Shown: positions 1-8,960, counted from the first letter of the stretch. The stretch: 64,000 bases of DNA from Pseudomonas cremoris (GCF_014230465.1 NZ_JAAXCY010000010.1:248001-312000), one strand, 5' to 3'. Translations and numbers: made by a program. The notes: generated from the sequence alone by a model not told the origin.

Positions 1-64
1 ATTGTCGGCGAGTTTATCACGCGGCGTCCTTTAAGCGACAAACCCTCACGACCCCCGGCGCGCC
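1..64. other. left-edge non-coding stretch
   Basis: These bases lie just downstream of the flavin reductase stop codon on the minus strand. I see no start codon with a ribosome binding site and no hairpin. The next gene of the minus-strand operon, if there is one, starts outside the window. Confidence 0.4.
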
Positions 65-550
65 TCAGGCCAGGGCTGGCAAAGGCCCAAGCTTGCCCTT
101 GTGGTAGATCATCGGCGTGACCGGTTGCGCGGGCAGGATCAGGTTCTTCACCGCGCCGACGATGATCGCGTGATCGCCGCCGTCGTACTCGCGCCACAGC
201 TCGCACTCGATGATCGCCGTGGCCTTGGCCAGCAGCGGATTGCCCAGCTCGCTCAGGTGCCACTCGATGCCCTTGGCCTTTTCCTTGCCCTTGCCGGCAA
301 ACGCGTAGGCTTCGGCGGTTTGGTCGGCGGACAGCAGGTGAATTGCAAAGCGCTTGCTGTCGCGCAGGATCGGGTAAGTGTCGGATGCATAGTTGGGGCA
401 GAACAGCACCAGCGCCGGGTCAATCGACAGCGCACTGAATGCGCTGGCGGTGATGCCGACGATGCCGCCGTCCGGGTCGAGGGTGGTGACCACCGTGACG
501 CCAGACGGGAACGAGCTCATCACGTCTTTGTAAATGCCGGGTTCGATCAT
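65..550 (-). CDS. flavin reductase family protein (HpaC/RutF-like)
   Basis: A 161-residue protein of the flavin reductase-like, FMN-binding split-barrel family. Such proteins use NAD(P)H to reduce FMN or FAD and hand it to a flavin-dependent monooxygenase. Family signs are the N-terminal SFPSGVTVVTT segment, the ITASAFSALSIDP flavin-binding stretch and a conserved GDHAIIVG segment near residue 125. Length is normal for the stand-alone reductase of two-component monooxygenases (about 160-190). It is the last gene in the window of a minus-strand operon, 12 bases behind the aldehyde dehydrogenase stop. No oxygenase is present here, so its partner is inferred to lie beyond the left edge. Confidence 0.85.
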   Translation of the reverse strand: MIEPGIYKDVMSSFPSGVTVVTTLDPDGGIVGITASAFSALSIDPALVLFCPNYASDTYPILRDSKRFAIHLLSADQTAEAYAFAGKGKEKAKGIEWHLSELGNPLLAKATAIIECELWREYDGGDHAIIVGAVKNLILPAQPVTPMIYHKGKLGPLPALA

Positions 551-562
551 GGAGTTGGCCTC

Positions 563-2044
563 TTAACGCATCACAAAAGGATCAGGCATCGGTGCCTGGG
601 ACAGGTTGATCCACACCGTTTTCAGCTCGGTGTAGGCCAGCACCGAATCGATGCCGCTTTCGCGTCCATAGCCACTGTTCTTGAAGCCGCCAATCGGCGC
701 CATGGCCGACACGGCGCGGTAGGTGTTGACCCAGATGATGCCTGAGCGCACGTCACGGGCCAGGCGATGGGCGCGGCCGAGGTCGCGGGTCCAGATGCCG
801 GCGGCGAGGCCAAACTGCGAGTCATTGGCGATGACCAGGGCTTCGGCTTCGTCCTTGAAACGAATGACTGAGGCCACTGGGCCGAAGACTTCTTCCTGCA
901 TGATCTTCATCGAATTGCGGTCGCATTCGAACAGCGTCGGCTCATAGAACCAGCCTTCGCCCAGGTTCTGCGGGCGTTTGCCGCCGGTGCGCAGGCGAGC
1001 GCCTTCGGCGATGGCATCCGCTACCAGGCCTTCGACCACGGCCAGTTGTTGCGCGGTGGCCAGGGGGCCCATTTCGCTGGCGTCATCCTGGGGGTTGCCG
1101 ATGCGGATGCGTTGGGCACGTGACACCAGGCGTTCGACGAATACATCGTAGATTTCATCCTGCACCAGCAGGCGCGAACCGGACACGCAGCTTTGCCCGG
1201 ACGCGGCATAGATACCGGCAATCGCACCATTGATGGCGCTGTCCAGGTCGGCATCGGCGAAGATGATGTTCGGCGACTTGCCGCCCAGTTCCAGGGACAG
1301 CTTGGCGAAGTTCTCCGCGCTGCTGCGCACCACATGGCGGGCGGTGGCCGCGCCGCCGGTAAAGGCGATCTTGCGCACCAGCGGGTGGCGGGTGAGGGCG
1401 GCGCCGGTGCTGGGGCCAAAGCCTGTGACCACGTTGACCACGCCCGGCGGAATGCCAGCTTCCAGCGCCAGACGCGCCAGCTCGAGGATGGTTGCCGAGG
1501 CATGTTCTGACGGCTTGATCACGATGGTATTGCCCGCCGCCAAGGCCGGGGCGAGCTTGATCGCGGTCAGGTACAGCGGGCTGTTCCACGGAATGATCGC
1601 GGCGACCACGCCCATGGCTTCATGCACGGTGTAGGCAAACAGGTCCGGCTTGTCCAGCGGCAGGGTGCCGCCTTCAAGCTTGTCGGCCAAGCCTGCGGTG
1701 TAGTGGAAAAACTCCGGCAGGTAGCTGACCTGGCCACGGGTTTCGCGGATCAGCTTGCCGTTGTCGCGGCTTTCCAGCTGGGCCAGTTGCTCCTTGTTCT
1801 CGGCGATCAAATCGCCCAGGCGGCGCAGCAATTTGCCCCGCGCCGTGGCGGTGAGGCCACGCCAGGCCGGGCTGTCGAAAGCCGTTTGCGCAGCCTGTAC
1901 GGCGCGCTCCACATCGGCTTCATCCGCGTCGGGCAGTTGCGCCCAGGGTTCGGCCAGCGCCGGGTTGAGGCTGTCGAAGGTCTTGCCGGACAGGGCATCG
2001 ACCCATTCACCGCCGATGCACATCTGGAAGCGTTCAAGCGTCAT
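563..2044 (-). CDS. NAD(P)-dependent aldehyde dehydrogenase
   Basis: A 493-residue aldehyde dehydrogenase of the ALDH superfamily that oxidises an aldehyde to the acid in the cytoplasm. The general-base glutamate is E252 in LELGGKSP and the nucleophile is C286 in GQSCVSG. The PWNSPLYLT segment forms part of the NAD site. Length and motif spacing are those of a complete enzyme. The start codon overlaps the alpha/beta hydrolase stop by ATGA, which indicates translational coupling. Its substrate cannot be read from sequence. The context (hydrolase, flavin reductase) suggests an aldehyde made by a monooxygenase or hydrolase step of the same pathway. Confidence 0.93.
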   Translation of the reverse strand: MTLERFQMCIGGEWVDALSGKTFDSLNPALAEPWAQLPDADEADVERAVQAAQTAFDSPAWRGLTATARGKLLRRLGDLIAENKEQLAQLESRDNGKLIRETRGQVSYLPEFFHYTAGLADKLEGGTLPLDKPDLFAYTVHEAMGVVAAIIPWNSPLYLTAIKLAPALAAGNTIVIKPSEHASATILELARLALEAGIPPGVVNVVTGFGPSTGAALTRHPLVRKIAFTGGAATARHVVRSSAENFAKLSLELGGKSPNIIFADADLDSAINGAIAGIYAASGQSCVSGSRLLVQDEIYDVFVERLVSRAQRIRIGNPQDDASEMGPLATAQQLAVVEGLVADAIAEGARLRTGGKRPQNLGEGWFYEPTLFECDRNSMKIMQEEVFGPVASVIRFKDEAEALVIANDSQFGLAAGIWTRDLGRAHRLARDVRSGIIWVNTYRAVSAMAPIGGFKNSGYGRESGIDSVLAYTELKTVWINLSQAPMPDPFVMR

Positions 2045-2874
2045 GCAACGATCCCCTTTATTGGATTGTTTTGGGCGTACACCGTGTCAAGAAAGCCCAG
2101 CAGCAACTGGTTGACCAGGCGCGGCGATTCTACCGGCATCATATGCCGTTGCTCGGCCAGCACCGCAACGGTGGCGCCGGGAATTCGATCGGCCAGTTGC
2201 CGGGCCATTTCCGGCGTTGAGCCGGGGTCGAGTTCGCCGGTGGCAACCAGAGTGGGCGCGCGCAGGCTCTTGAGGTCGTCGGCGCGGTACATGTCCTGGG
2301 TTGCAAACAGCTCGTAAGTCGTGAGGTAGCCCTGGGGGTCGTTGCCCGCCAGGGTTTCGCGCAGTGCCGCGATTTGCGCCGGATTGGCCGCCTGGTATTC
2401 ACGGCTGAACCAACGTGACAGCGCAGCTTCCGCGTTGGCGTCCGGCCCGTGTTCGGCGGCCTGGGCGGTGCGGGCGATCACGCCGGCACGCTGCTCGGGG
2501 CTGCGGTTGAACACACTGTTAAGCACCACCAGGCCTTTGAGGCGTTCGGGGTAATGCAGGGCAAACGCCCGGGCGACCAGGCCGCCCATGGAAAACCCGA
2601 TCACCGTGGCCTGCGGCAGTGCCAGGTGATCGAGCAGTTCCAGCAACTGGTCGGCATAACCCAGCAGCGGCGTGCCAGCGGCCGGGCGCGGGCTGGCGCC
2701 GTGGCCGAGCATGTCGTAGGTGATCACGCGGTAATTCGTGGCCAGGCCAACGACTTGCCCGCCCCACATTTCTTTATTCAGGCCCACGCCGTGGATCAAA
2801 ACCACAGGCTGGCCTTGGCCGGTCGCCAGATAACTGGTGCCAGCCGGGGTGCGTTCAGCGGTGAGCCGAATCAT
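2041..2874 (-). CDS. alpha/beta fold hydrolase
   Basis: A 277-residue alpha/beta hydrolase. The nucleophile elbow is GFSMGG, the oxyanion region is HGVGLNKEMW, and the catalytic histidine is probably in EQRHMMP near the C-terminus. I chose the ATG at 2874 because an AGGAGCG ribosome binding site precedes it; an in-frame upstream extension overlaps the preceding gene and reads as non-family sequence. It lies 43 bases after the DUF1185 gene and overlaps the aldehyde dehydrogenase start. The fold is shared with RutD-type and carboxymuconolactone/enol-lactone hydrolases. Combined with the RutF-like reductase this suggests hydrolysis of a product of ring or C-N oxidation, but the substrate is unknown. 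Confidence 0.9.
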   Translation of the reverse strand: MIRLTAERTPAGTSYLATGQGQPVVLIHGVGLNKEMWGGQVVGLATNYRVITYDMLGHGASPRPAAGTPLLGYADQLLELLDHLALPQATVIGFSMGGLVARAFALHYPERLKGLVVLNSVFNRSPEQRAGVIARTAQAAEHGPDANAEAALSRWFSREYQAANPAQIAALRETLAGNDPQGYLTTYELFATQDMYRADDLKSLRAPTLVATGELDPGSTPEMARQLADRIPGATVAVLAEQRHMMPVESPRLVNQLLLGFLDTVYAQNNPIKGIVA

Positions 2875-2917
2875 GGAGCGCTCCTGCATGCCTTTTTTAT
2901 TGGGGTGCCTGCCGTGC

Positions 2918-3508
2918 TTACTGAGCCTTTTCGGCGGCCAGTTCTTCCAGGTCGATGTAGCGGTTGCCGATGCGTGGGTGCAGGCGGCCGCCATCGGCGC
3001 AGCCCAGTACCACGACGATTTCGTCGGCACGCGGCGAGTCTTCGATCTGCATTTCCAGGGTGATGTAGTGCGAGCGCAGGCCTTCGTCGTCCTTGTGCAT
3101 CATCGGGATCTGGATCGAGGTGCCCGGACCGCCACGCTTGTTGGTGAAGCTCAGGTAGCTCTTGGCCTTGACCGCTTCACGGTAGTGGTTGCCAAAACGC
3201 AGGGTGTGAATGATTGCCGAGGCGTGCTCGATCTCGCCATCAGCACCGACCACGGCCGCTTTACCGTAGGCCTCGATGTTCTCGGCACCACCGATGATGC
3301 CCACCAGGCGCTCGACCATCAGTGCGCCGAGGTCGGAGCAGTTGGCGCGGATTTCCGGCTTCAGGTCGTCGACAAAACCACGGCCCAGCCATGGGTTTTT
3401 CAGCACGACGGCCAGGCCAACCATTTTCACTGGGGTGTCGGAGGCCTTGCCGCCTTCGATAAAGGTTTCTTCTACATAGCTGACGATTTTGCGGATTTCG
3501 AAACTCAT
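2918..3508 (-). CDS. amino acid synthesis family protein (DUF1185)
   Basis: A 196-residue protein of the DUF1185 / AA_synth family, whose biochemical role is not settled. Conserved features are the N-terminal EIRKIVSYVEETF, the GGRLHPRIGNRY segment near the C-terminus, and a middle region EHASAIIHTLRFGNHYR. The chosen ATG at 3508 follows a GGAGCAG ribosome binding site. A longer in-frame extension starting at 3556 begins inside the palindrome at 3545-3556 and is unlikely. It is the first gene of the minus-strand operon with hydrolase, aldehyde dehydrogenase and flavin reductase. The family name is historical, and I do not infer an amino-acid biosynthetic function. Confidence 0.85.
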   Translation of the reverse strand: MSFEIRKIVSYVEETFIEGGKASDTPVKMVGLAVVLKNPWLGRGFVDDLKPEIRANCSDLGALMVERLVGIIGGAENIEAYGKAAVVGADGEIEHASAIIHTLRFGNHYREAVKAKSYLSFTNKRGGPGTSIQIPMMHKDDEGLRSHYITLEMQIEDSPRADEIVVVLGCADGGRLHPRIGNRYIDLEELAAEKAQ

Positions 3509-3544
3509 GAGCTGCTCCATCTGAGGTGGGGTGGTTTGCGTATG

Positions 3545-3556
3545 ATGGTATACCAT
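3545..3556. promoter_or_regulatory. perfect 12-bp palindrome, putative GntR-type operator
   Basis: ATGGTATACCAT is a perfect dyad 37 bases upstream of the DUF1185 start codon. Its core resembles TnGT/ACnA sites bound by FCD-type GntR regulators. The same 10-base core TGGTATACCA occurs at 14712-14721 upstream of the TonB receptor. The cognate regulator is not obvious in the window. Confidence 0.45.
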
Positions 3557-3605
3557 AATACGTAAAGCACAAGCGCCACCGATGAGTTCGCTGATGGACG
3601 TGGTT

Positions 3606-3650
3606 GTGAAGTGCGATGTTAAAAAATGTTAAGCTGAAAAAATACTTCAC
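3606..3650. promoter_or_regulatory. repeats in the ltnD promoter region, candidate DeoR operator
   Basis: Two direct copies of ATGTTAA begin 10 bases apart (3616 and 3626). They are flanked by the inverted pair GTGAAGT (3606-3612) and ACTTCAC (3644-3650). The site lies about 90-130 bases upstream of ltnD and is a plausible target for the YgbI-like DeoR regulator encoded downstream. Assignment is by position only. Confidence 0.35.
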
Positions 3651-3738
3651 ATAATCCGCTCATTGGTGGATGATCGACTCCAATTCCAACGCGGCTCGCC
3701 GGTGTGGTGTCTGCCGCCGTTTTCCCCTGGAGTACCCC

Positions 3739-4644
3739 ATGAATAATAAGAATGTCGGTGTTGTTGGTCTGGGCGCGATGGGGCTGGGCATTGCCCGCTC
3801 GCTGCTGCGTGCCGGCTTTAAGGTGCATGCCTGTGATGTGCGTGACGTCGTCACCCAACAATTCGCCAGCGAAGGCGGGGTGGCGTGCGCGTCACCGGCG
3901 CAAATGGCCGAAGCCTGTGATGTGATCATCACGGTGGTGGTCAACGCCGAGCAGACTGAAACCGTGTTGTTCGGCGAAAACGGCGCCGTAGCCGCAATGC
4001 GCCCGGCCAGCCTGGTGATCGGTTGCGCCACCGTGGCACCTACCTACGCCGTAGAGCTGGGCCAGCGCCTGGCTGATCAAGGCCTGCTCTATATAGACGG
4101 GCCGATCTCCGGCGGCGCGGCCAAGGCTGCGGCTGGTGAAATGACCATGATGACCTCCGGCCCGCAAGCCGCGTATGCCAAGGCCGAAACCGTACTGGCA
4201 GGCATGGCGGGCAAGGTCTATCGCCTGGGCGACGCCCATGGCCTGGGCTCCAAAGTCAAAATCATCAACCAGCTGCTGGCCGGCGTGCATATCGCTGCGT
4301 CCGCCGAAGCCATGGCCCTGGGCCTGCGCGAAGGTGTGGATGCCGATGCCTTGTACGAGGTGATCACCCACAGCGCTGGCAATTCCTGGATGTTCGAGAA
4401 CCGCGTACCGCACATTCTCAAGGCCGACTACACGCCGCTGTCGGCGGTGGATATTTTCGTCAAGGACCTCGGCCTTGTGCTGGATACCGCACGTGCCAGT
4501 AAATTCCCGTTGCCGCTGTCCGCCACCGCGCACCAGATGTTCATGCAAGCCTCCAGCGCCGGTTTTGGCCGCGAGGATGATTCGGCGGTGATCAAGATTT
4601 TCCCCGGCATCGACCTGCCGACCGCCAAGCCCGACTCTGTTTAA
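3739..4644 (+). CDS. ltnD: L-threonate dehydrogenase (LtnD/YgbJ-type)
   Basis: A 301-residue 3-hydroxyisobutyrate-dehydrogenase-family enzyme predicted to oxidise L-threonate (or D-erythronate) to 2-oxo-tetronate with NAD+. The Rossmann motif is GLGAMG near residue 10, the substrate-binding segment is GPISGGAAKAAAGEM, and the catalytic lysine is probably in SKVKIINQ. The ATG at 3739 is preceded by CTGGAGT; an upstream in-frame extension lacks family similarity. The following genes are otnK, otnC, a GntP permease and otnI, matching the ygbJKLNM content of enterobacteria where this pathway was defined. Codons 2-5 form an AAnAAnAAnAA motif, a possible Hfq-Crc site. Confidence 0.9.
   Translation: MNNKNVGVVGLGAMGLGIARSLLRAGFKVHACDVRDVVTQQFASEGGVACASPAQMAEACDVIITVVVNAEQTETVLFGENGAVAAMRPASLVIGCATVAPTYAVELGQRLADQGLLYIDGPISGGAAKAAAGEMTMMTSGPQAAYAKAETVLAGMAGKVYRLGDAHGLGSKVKIINQLLAGVHIAASAEAMALGLREGVDADALYEVITHSAGNSWMFENRVPHILKADYTPLSAVDIFVKDLGLVLDTARASKFPLPLSATAHQMFMQASSAGFGREDDSAVIKIFPGIDLPTAKPDSV
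3742..3752 (+). promoter_or_regulatory. AAnAAnAA motif at ltnD start (candidate Hfq-Crc site)
   Basis: AATAATAAGAA immediately follows the ltnD ATG and fits the AAnAAnAA catabolite-activity motif bound by Hfq with Crc in pseudomonads. It would lower translation when preferred carbon sources are present. Confidence 0.4.
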
Positions 4645-4654
4645 GGAACGCGTC

Positions 4655-5947
4655 ATGACCTCTGCCAACGCGCGCCCTTTGCTGGGCTGCATCGCCGACG
4701 ATTTCACCGGCGCCACCGACCTTGCCAACATGCTGGTGCGTGGCGGCATGCGCACGGTGCAGAGCATCGGCATCCCCAGTCGCGAAGTTGCGGCCGGGTT
4801 GGATGCGGATGCCATCGTCATCGCCCTCAAGTCCCGCACCACGCCAGCCACCGAGGCTGTGGAGGAATCCCTCGCCGCGCTGGCCTGGCTGCGTGAGCAG
4901 GGCTGCGAGCAGATTTTCTTCAAGTATTGCTCCACCTTCGATTCCACCGCCGCCGGCAATATCGGCCAGGTCAGCGAAGCGTTGCTCAAGGCCCTGGACA
5001 GCGATTTCACCCTGGCGTGCCCGGCATTCCCGGAGAACGGCCGCACGATTTTCCGTGGTCACCTGTTTGTGCAGGACCAGTTGCTCAGCGAATCCGGCAT
5101 GCAGCATCACCCGCTGACGCCGATGGGCGATGCCAACCTGGTGCGTGTGCTGCAATGCCAGACCCGGTTGCCCGTCGGCCTGTTGCGCTATGACAGCGTG
5201 GCGGCGGGCGTAGACGCCACCCGCCAGAAAATCGCCGAACTGCGCGAGCAAGGCGTGGGCATTGCCATCGCCGATGCGTTGTCGGATCAAGACCTCTACA
5301 CCCTGGGCAGCGCCTGCGCCGACCTGCCGTTGCTGACTGGCGGTTCGGGTCTGGCCCTGGGCCTGCCGGATAATTTCCGCCGTGCCGGCAAACTGCGCGA
5401 CTTCGATGTGGCGTCGTTGCCGGTGGTCGGCGGTGGCGAAGTGGTGCTGGCCGGCAGTGCGTCGGTGGCCACCCTCGGCCAGGTCGCGGCCTGGTGCGAG
5501 GCCGGTCGCCCGGCGCTGCGCATCGACCCGCTGGCTGTGGCAGCCGGTGAACCGGTGGTGGCGCAGGCCCTGGCGTTTGCCCGCGACAGCGCGCAAACCG
5601 TGTTGATCTACGCCACCAGCACCCCGGAAGAGGTCAAGGCAGTGCAGCAGCAACTGGGTGTCGAGCGCGCGGGTGCCTTGGTCGAGGACGCGTTGGGCGA
5701 GATTGCCCACGGCCTGCGCGAAAGTGGCGTACGACGCTTTGTGATTGCCGGCGGTGAAACCTCCGGCGCGGTGGTCAAGGCGTTGGGCGTGAACTTGCTG
5801 CAGATCGGTGCGCAGATTGATCCGGGCGTACCGGCCACGGTCAGCAGCTCCGCCGAACCACTGGCGCTGGCGCTTAAATCCGGCAACTTCGGTGGCCGCG
5901 ATTTCTTCGCCAAAGCCCTTGCGCAATTGGCCGGAGGTGCCCAATGA
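4655..5947 (+). CDS. otnK: 3-oxo-tetronate kinase (DUF1537 family)
   Basis: A 430-residue four-carbon acid sugar kinase. It is predicted to phosphorylate 3-oxo-tetronate at O4 with ATP, giving the substrate of OtnC. The N-terminal domain begins with the family signature ADDFTGATDLAN near residue 13. The C-terminal nucleotide-binding domain contains the glycine-rich GGETSGAVV near residue 370. It starts 10 bases after ltnD and its stop overlaps the otnC start by ATGA, so the genes are probably cotranscribed and coupled. DUF1537 enzymes also include D-threonate kinase, but the presence of otnC and otnI beside it favours the OtnK assignment. Confidence 0.92.
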   Translation: MTSANARPLLGCIADDFTGATDLANMLVRGGMRTVQSIGIPSREVAAGLDADAIVIALKSRTTPATEAVEESLAALAWLREQGCEQIFFKYCSTFDSTAAGNIGQVSEALLKALDSDFTLACPAFPENGRTIFRGHLFVQDQLLSESGMQHHPLTPMGDANLVRVLQCQTRLPVGLLRYDSVAAGVDATRQKIAELREQGVGIAIADALSDQDLYTLGSACADLPLLTGGSGLALGLPDNFRRAGKLRDFDVASLPVVGGGEVVLAGSASVATLGQVAAWCEAGRPALRIDPLAVAAGEPVVAQALAFARDSAQTVLIYATSTPEEVKAVQQQLGVERAGALVEDALGEIAHGLRESGVRRFVIAGGETSGAVVKALGVNLLQIGAQIDPGVPATVSSSAEPLALALKSGNFGGRDFFAKALAQLAGGAQ

Positions 5948-6588
5948 GCGGCATCGACGAACAGGCCCAGCGCGAAGAAATCTGCGACGTCGGCCACAGC
6001 CTGTACCAGCGCGGTTATACCGTCGGCAGCGCTGGCAATATCAGTGCGCGCCTCGATGATGGTTGGCTGATCACCCCGACCGATGTGTGCCTGGGGCGGC
6101 TGTCACCCGCCGCTATCGCCAAGGTCAACCTGAAAGGGGAGTGGGTGTCGGGCGATAAACCGTCCAAGACCCTGGCCCTGCATCGCCAGGTGTATGACCG
6201 CAACCCGACGGTGGGCGGCGTGGTGCACACCCATTCCACGCACTTGGTGGCGTTGACCCTGGCGGGCGTGTGGCGGGCGGACGATATCTTGCCGCCACTC
6301 ACGCCGTACCAGGTGATGAAGGTCGGGCACATTCCCTTGATCGGCTACCAGCGCCCCGGTTCGCCGAAGGTCGCCGAGCAGGTCGCGCAACTGGCCAACA
6401 GCGTACGCGGCGTGATGCTCGAGCGCTTGGGGCCGGTGGTCTGGGAAAGCTCGGTGGCCAAGGCCAGCTACGCCCTGGAAGAACTGGAAGAGACCGCACG
6501 CCTATGGCTGATGAGCAACCCGCGCCCTGCGCCATTGGACCAGGCCGCTTTGGATGAACTGCGCGAGACGTTCGGCGCGCACTGGTAA
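5944..6588 (+). CDS. otnC: 3-oxo-tetronate 4-phosphate decarboxylase (class II aldolase family)
   Basis: A 214-residue class II aldolase/adducin-family enzyme, expected to decarboxylate 3-oxo-tetronate 4-phosphate to dihydroxyacetone phosphate, which enters glycolysis. The phosphate/substrate loop GSAGNISAR is near residue 27 and the metal-binding HTHSTH motif is near residue 95. Size matches YgbL/OtnC (about 210). It overlaps otnK by four bases. About 90 bases separate it from the permease gene, with no clear terminator between. An L-fuculose-phosphate-aldolase activity cannot be excluded by fold alone, but the operon makes OtnC by far the best reading. Confidence 0.9.
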   Translation: MSGIDEQAQREEICDVGHSLYQRGYTVGSAGNISARLDDGWLITPTDVCLGRLSPAAIAKVNLKGEWVSGDKPSKTLALHRQVYDRNPTVGGVVHTHSTHLVALTLAGVWRADDILPPLTPYQVMKVGHIPLIGYQRPGSPKVAEQVAQLANSVRGVMLERLGPVVWESSVAKASYALEELEETARLWLMSNPRPAPLDQAALDELRETFGAHW

Positions 6589-6654
6589 CACCCACATCGC
6601 ACGCGTTGCCCCGAGCACCTGCCCAGGCGTTCGACGGTCCCGGTTTGCTTGAAA

Positions 6655-6667
6655 AACAATAACAACA
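6655..6667 (+). promoter_or_regulatory. AAnAAnAA motif overlapping the gntP-type ribosome binding site
   Basis: AACAATAACAACA runs directly into the AGGA ribosome binding site of the permease (ATG at 6680). It is a textbook arrangement for Hfq-Crc catabolite repression in Pseudomonas. Confidence 0.6.
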
Positions 6668-6679
6668 GGACATTCTCGA

Positions 6680-8140
6680 ATGAGCCCACTGATTTTGATG
6701 TTGACCGCCGGCGCCGGTATCGCGCTGCTGCTGTTTCTGGTCCTCAAGTACAAATTCCAGCCGTTTGTCGCGCTGATGCTGGTGAGTATCGTGGTGGCGC
6801 TGGTGGCTGGGGTGAAGCCCGCCGACCTGGTGGCAACCATCGAAGGCGGCATGGGCAAGACCCTCGGCCACATCGCGATCATCATTGCCTTGGGCGCGAT
6901 GATCGGGCGGATCATCGAGTTGTCCGGCGGCGCCGAGGCCCTGGCCAAGACGCTGATCGAGCGCTTCGGCAATCGCCGCACGCCGCTGGCGCTGACCATC
7001 GCCGGTTTTATCATCGGCGTGCCGGTGTTCTTTGAGGTCGGGGTGATCATCCTGATGCCGCTGGCCTATGGCGTTGCCCGTCGGGCACGCAAGCCGCTGC
7101 TGGTGTTTGCGTTGCCGATGTGTGCGGCGCTGCTCACCGTGCATGCGTTTTTGCCACCGCATCCGGGCGCCGTGGCCGCCGCCAGCCAACTGGGCGCGGA
7201 CCTGGGCCGGGTGCTGATGTTCGGCCTGCCGATCACTGCATTGCTGTGCTACATCGGCTACCGTGTCGCGGGGCGGATGACGCGTCGCTTCTATCCGATG
7301 ACCGACGATATCCGCGCTGAGGTGTATGGCCCTCACGTGACCAACGCCGACTTGCAGGCCTGGACCAACGGCACCGAGCACACCGTGCAACAGTCCGCCG
7401 TGGCCGAGTCGCATATGGGCCTGGAAGAATCCACCAGTGCCATCGCTGCCAAGCTGCCTGCGGCTCCCGCGCCGGGTTTTGGACTGATCGTCAGCCTGAT
7501 CCTGCTGCCGATTGTGTTGATCCTGTTGGGGACATTGGCCACTTCGCTGCTGCCGATCGAGTCGACCTTGCGCGGGGTGATGACGGTACTCGGTGCGCCG
7601 CTGGTGGCGCTGTTGATCGACACTTTGCTGTGCGCCTGGCTGCTGGGTTCGCGCCGTGGCTGGAGTCGCAGCCAAGTGTCTGACGTGATCGGTTCGGCGT
7701 TGCCGGGCGTGGCCATGGTGATCCTGATCGCGGGCGCCGGTGGCGTGTTCGGCAAGGTGCTGGTGGACACCGGCATTGGCGCGGTAGTCTCCGACATGCT
7801 GCGCACCACCGGCCTGCCGGTGTTGGCCCTGGGCTTCTTGTTGACCATGTTGCTGCGTGCGGTGCAGGGTTCCACCACCGTGGCGCTGGTGACTACGGCC
7901 GGGATCATCAGCCCGTTGATCGCGACCCTCAACCTCACGCCCAACCATATGGCGCTGCTGTGCCTGGCCATGGGCGGTGGCGGGCTGGCAATGTCCCATA
8001 TCAACGATGCCGGCTACTGGATTTTCACCAAGCTGGCCGGGCTTAATGTGGCGGATGGCCTGCGTACCTGGACCGTGATCACCACGTTGCTCGGCACCTT
8101 GGGTTTCCTGATTACCCTGCTGATCTGGCCTTTTGTCTGA
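6680..8140 (+). CDS. GntP-family permease, probable threonate/erythronate transporter
   Basis: A 486-residue inner-membrane transporter of the gluconate:H+ symporter (GntP) family with about twelve hydrophobic segments. The PVFFEVGVIILMPLAYG segment near residue 115 and a GGGGLAMSHINDAGYW segment near residue 440 are typical of the family. It is somewhat longer than usual (about 450) because of a hydrophilic loop around residues 210-270. By position between otnC and otnI it matches YgbN, so the substrate is inferred to be a four-carbon acid sugar rather than gluconate. An A-rich Hfq-Crc-like motif covers its ribosome binding site. Confidence 0.9.
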   Translation: MSPLILMLTAGAGIALLLFLVLKYKFQPFVALMLVSIVVALVAGVKPADLVATIEGGMGKTLGHIAIIIALGAMIGRIIELSGGAEALAKTLIERFGNRRTPLALTIAGFIIGVPVFFEVGVIILMPLAYGVARRARKPLLVFALPMCAALLTVHAFLPPHPGAVAAASQLGADLGRVLMFGLPITALLCYIGYRVAGRMTRRFYPMTDDIRAEVYGPHVTNADLQAWTNGTEHTVQQSAVAESHMGLEESTSAIAAKLPAAPAPGFGLIVSLILLPIVLILLGTLATSLLPIESTLRGVMTVLGAPLVALLIDTLLCAWLLGSRRGWSRSQVSDVIGSALPGVAMVILIAGAGGVFGKVLVDTGIGAVVSDMLRTTGLPVLALGFLLTMLLRAVQGSTTVALVTTAGIISPLIATLNLTPNHMALLCLAMGGGGLAMSHINDAGYWIFTKLAGLNVADGLRTWTVITTLLGTLGFLITLLIWPFV

Positions 8141-8155
8141 CCTCTGGGAGTTTTT

Positions 8156-8941
8156 ATGCCTCGTTTTGCTGCCAACCTGAGCATGCTCTACCCGCAACAC
8201 GACTTTCTCGACCGCTTCGCTGCGGCGAAGGTCGATGGTTTTGACGCGGTGGAATACTTATTTCCCTATGACTACAGCGCGGCTGACCTCAAGCAACGCC
8301 TGACTGACAACGGCCTGGTCCAGGCGCTGTTCAACGCACCGCCGGGCGACTGGGCGGCGGGGGAGCGGGGCATTGCAACCTTGCCGGGGCGTGAGGCCGA
8401 GTTTCGTATCGGCTTCGACCGGGCGCTGGAGTACGCCGCCGTCCTGGGCAACGACCGTGTGCATGTGATGGCGGGTTTGCTGCCGTTCGAGTCGCTGCGC
8501 CAGCGCCATCACGCCGTGTACCTGGAAAACCTCGCCTACGCCAGTGCGGCGGCGGCCAGGTTTGGGGTCACGGTCTTGCTGGAGCCGATCAACACCCGCG
8601 ACATGCCGGGGTTTTTCCTCAATCGCCAGGACCAGGCCCAGGCGATCTGCCGTGAAGTGGGCGCGAGTAACCTCAAGGTGCAGTTCGACTGCTACCACTG
8701 CCAGATTGTCGAGGGTGACGTGGCGACCAAGCTGCGTCGGGATTTTGCGGGGATTGGCCATATCCAGATTGCTGGCGTGCCGGACCGGCATGAGCCGGAT
8801 TTGGGGGAGCTGAACTATGGGTACCTGTTCGAGCTGATGGACCAGTTGGGCTACGCCGGTTGGGTGGGGTGCGAGTACCGGCCGAAGGGTGATACCTCGG
8901 CGGGCCTGCAATGGCTGCGAGATTGGAAGGCGACCCGATAA
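8156..8941 (+). CDS. otnI: 2-oxo-tetronate isomerase (hydroxypyruvate isomerase family)
   Basis: A 261-residue TIM-barrel protein of the xylose isomerase-like / Hyi family. It should interconvert 2-oxo-tetronate and 3-oxo-tetronate, linking LtnD to OtnK. It starts with the family pattern [10 protein letters not shown] and holds metal-ligand segments [11 protein letters not shown] (near residue 142), [12 protein letters not shown] and GCEYRP near the end. It lies 15 bases after the permease and closes the operon; a REP pair follows. Hydroxypyruvate isomerase activity is an alternative for the fold, but all the tetronate pathway genes are present together. Confidence 0.9.
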   Translation: MPRFAANLSMLYPQHDFLDRFAAAKVDGFDAVEYLFPYDYSAADLKQRLTDNGLVQALFNAPPGDWAAGERGIATLPGREAEFRIGFDRALEYAAVLGNDRVHVMAGLLPFESLRQRHHAVYLENLAYASAAAARFGVTVLLEPINTRDMPGFFLNRQDQAQAICREVGASNLKVQFDCYHCQIVEGDVATKLRRDFAGIGHIQIAGVPDRHEPDLGELNYGYLFELMDQLGYAGWVGCEYRPKGDTSAGLQWLRDWKATR

Positions 8942-8960
8942 CCGAGCCGAATGCAGTTCA

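Noticed and set aside
6299..8200. 633-codon open frame on the minus strand opposite the GntP permease
   Set aside because: The sequence is low-complexity HQRQ-rich antisense, while the plus strand encodes a clear transporter with operon context.
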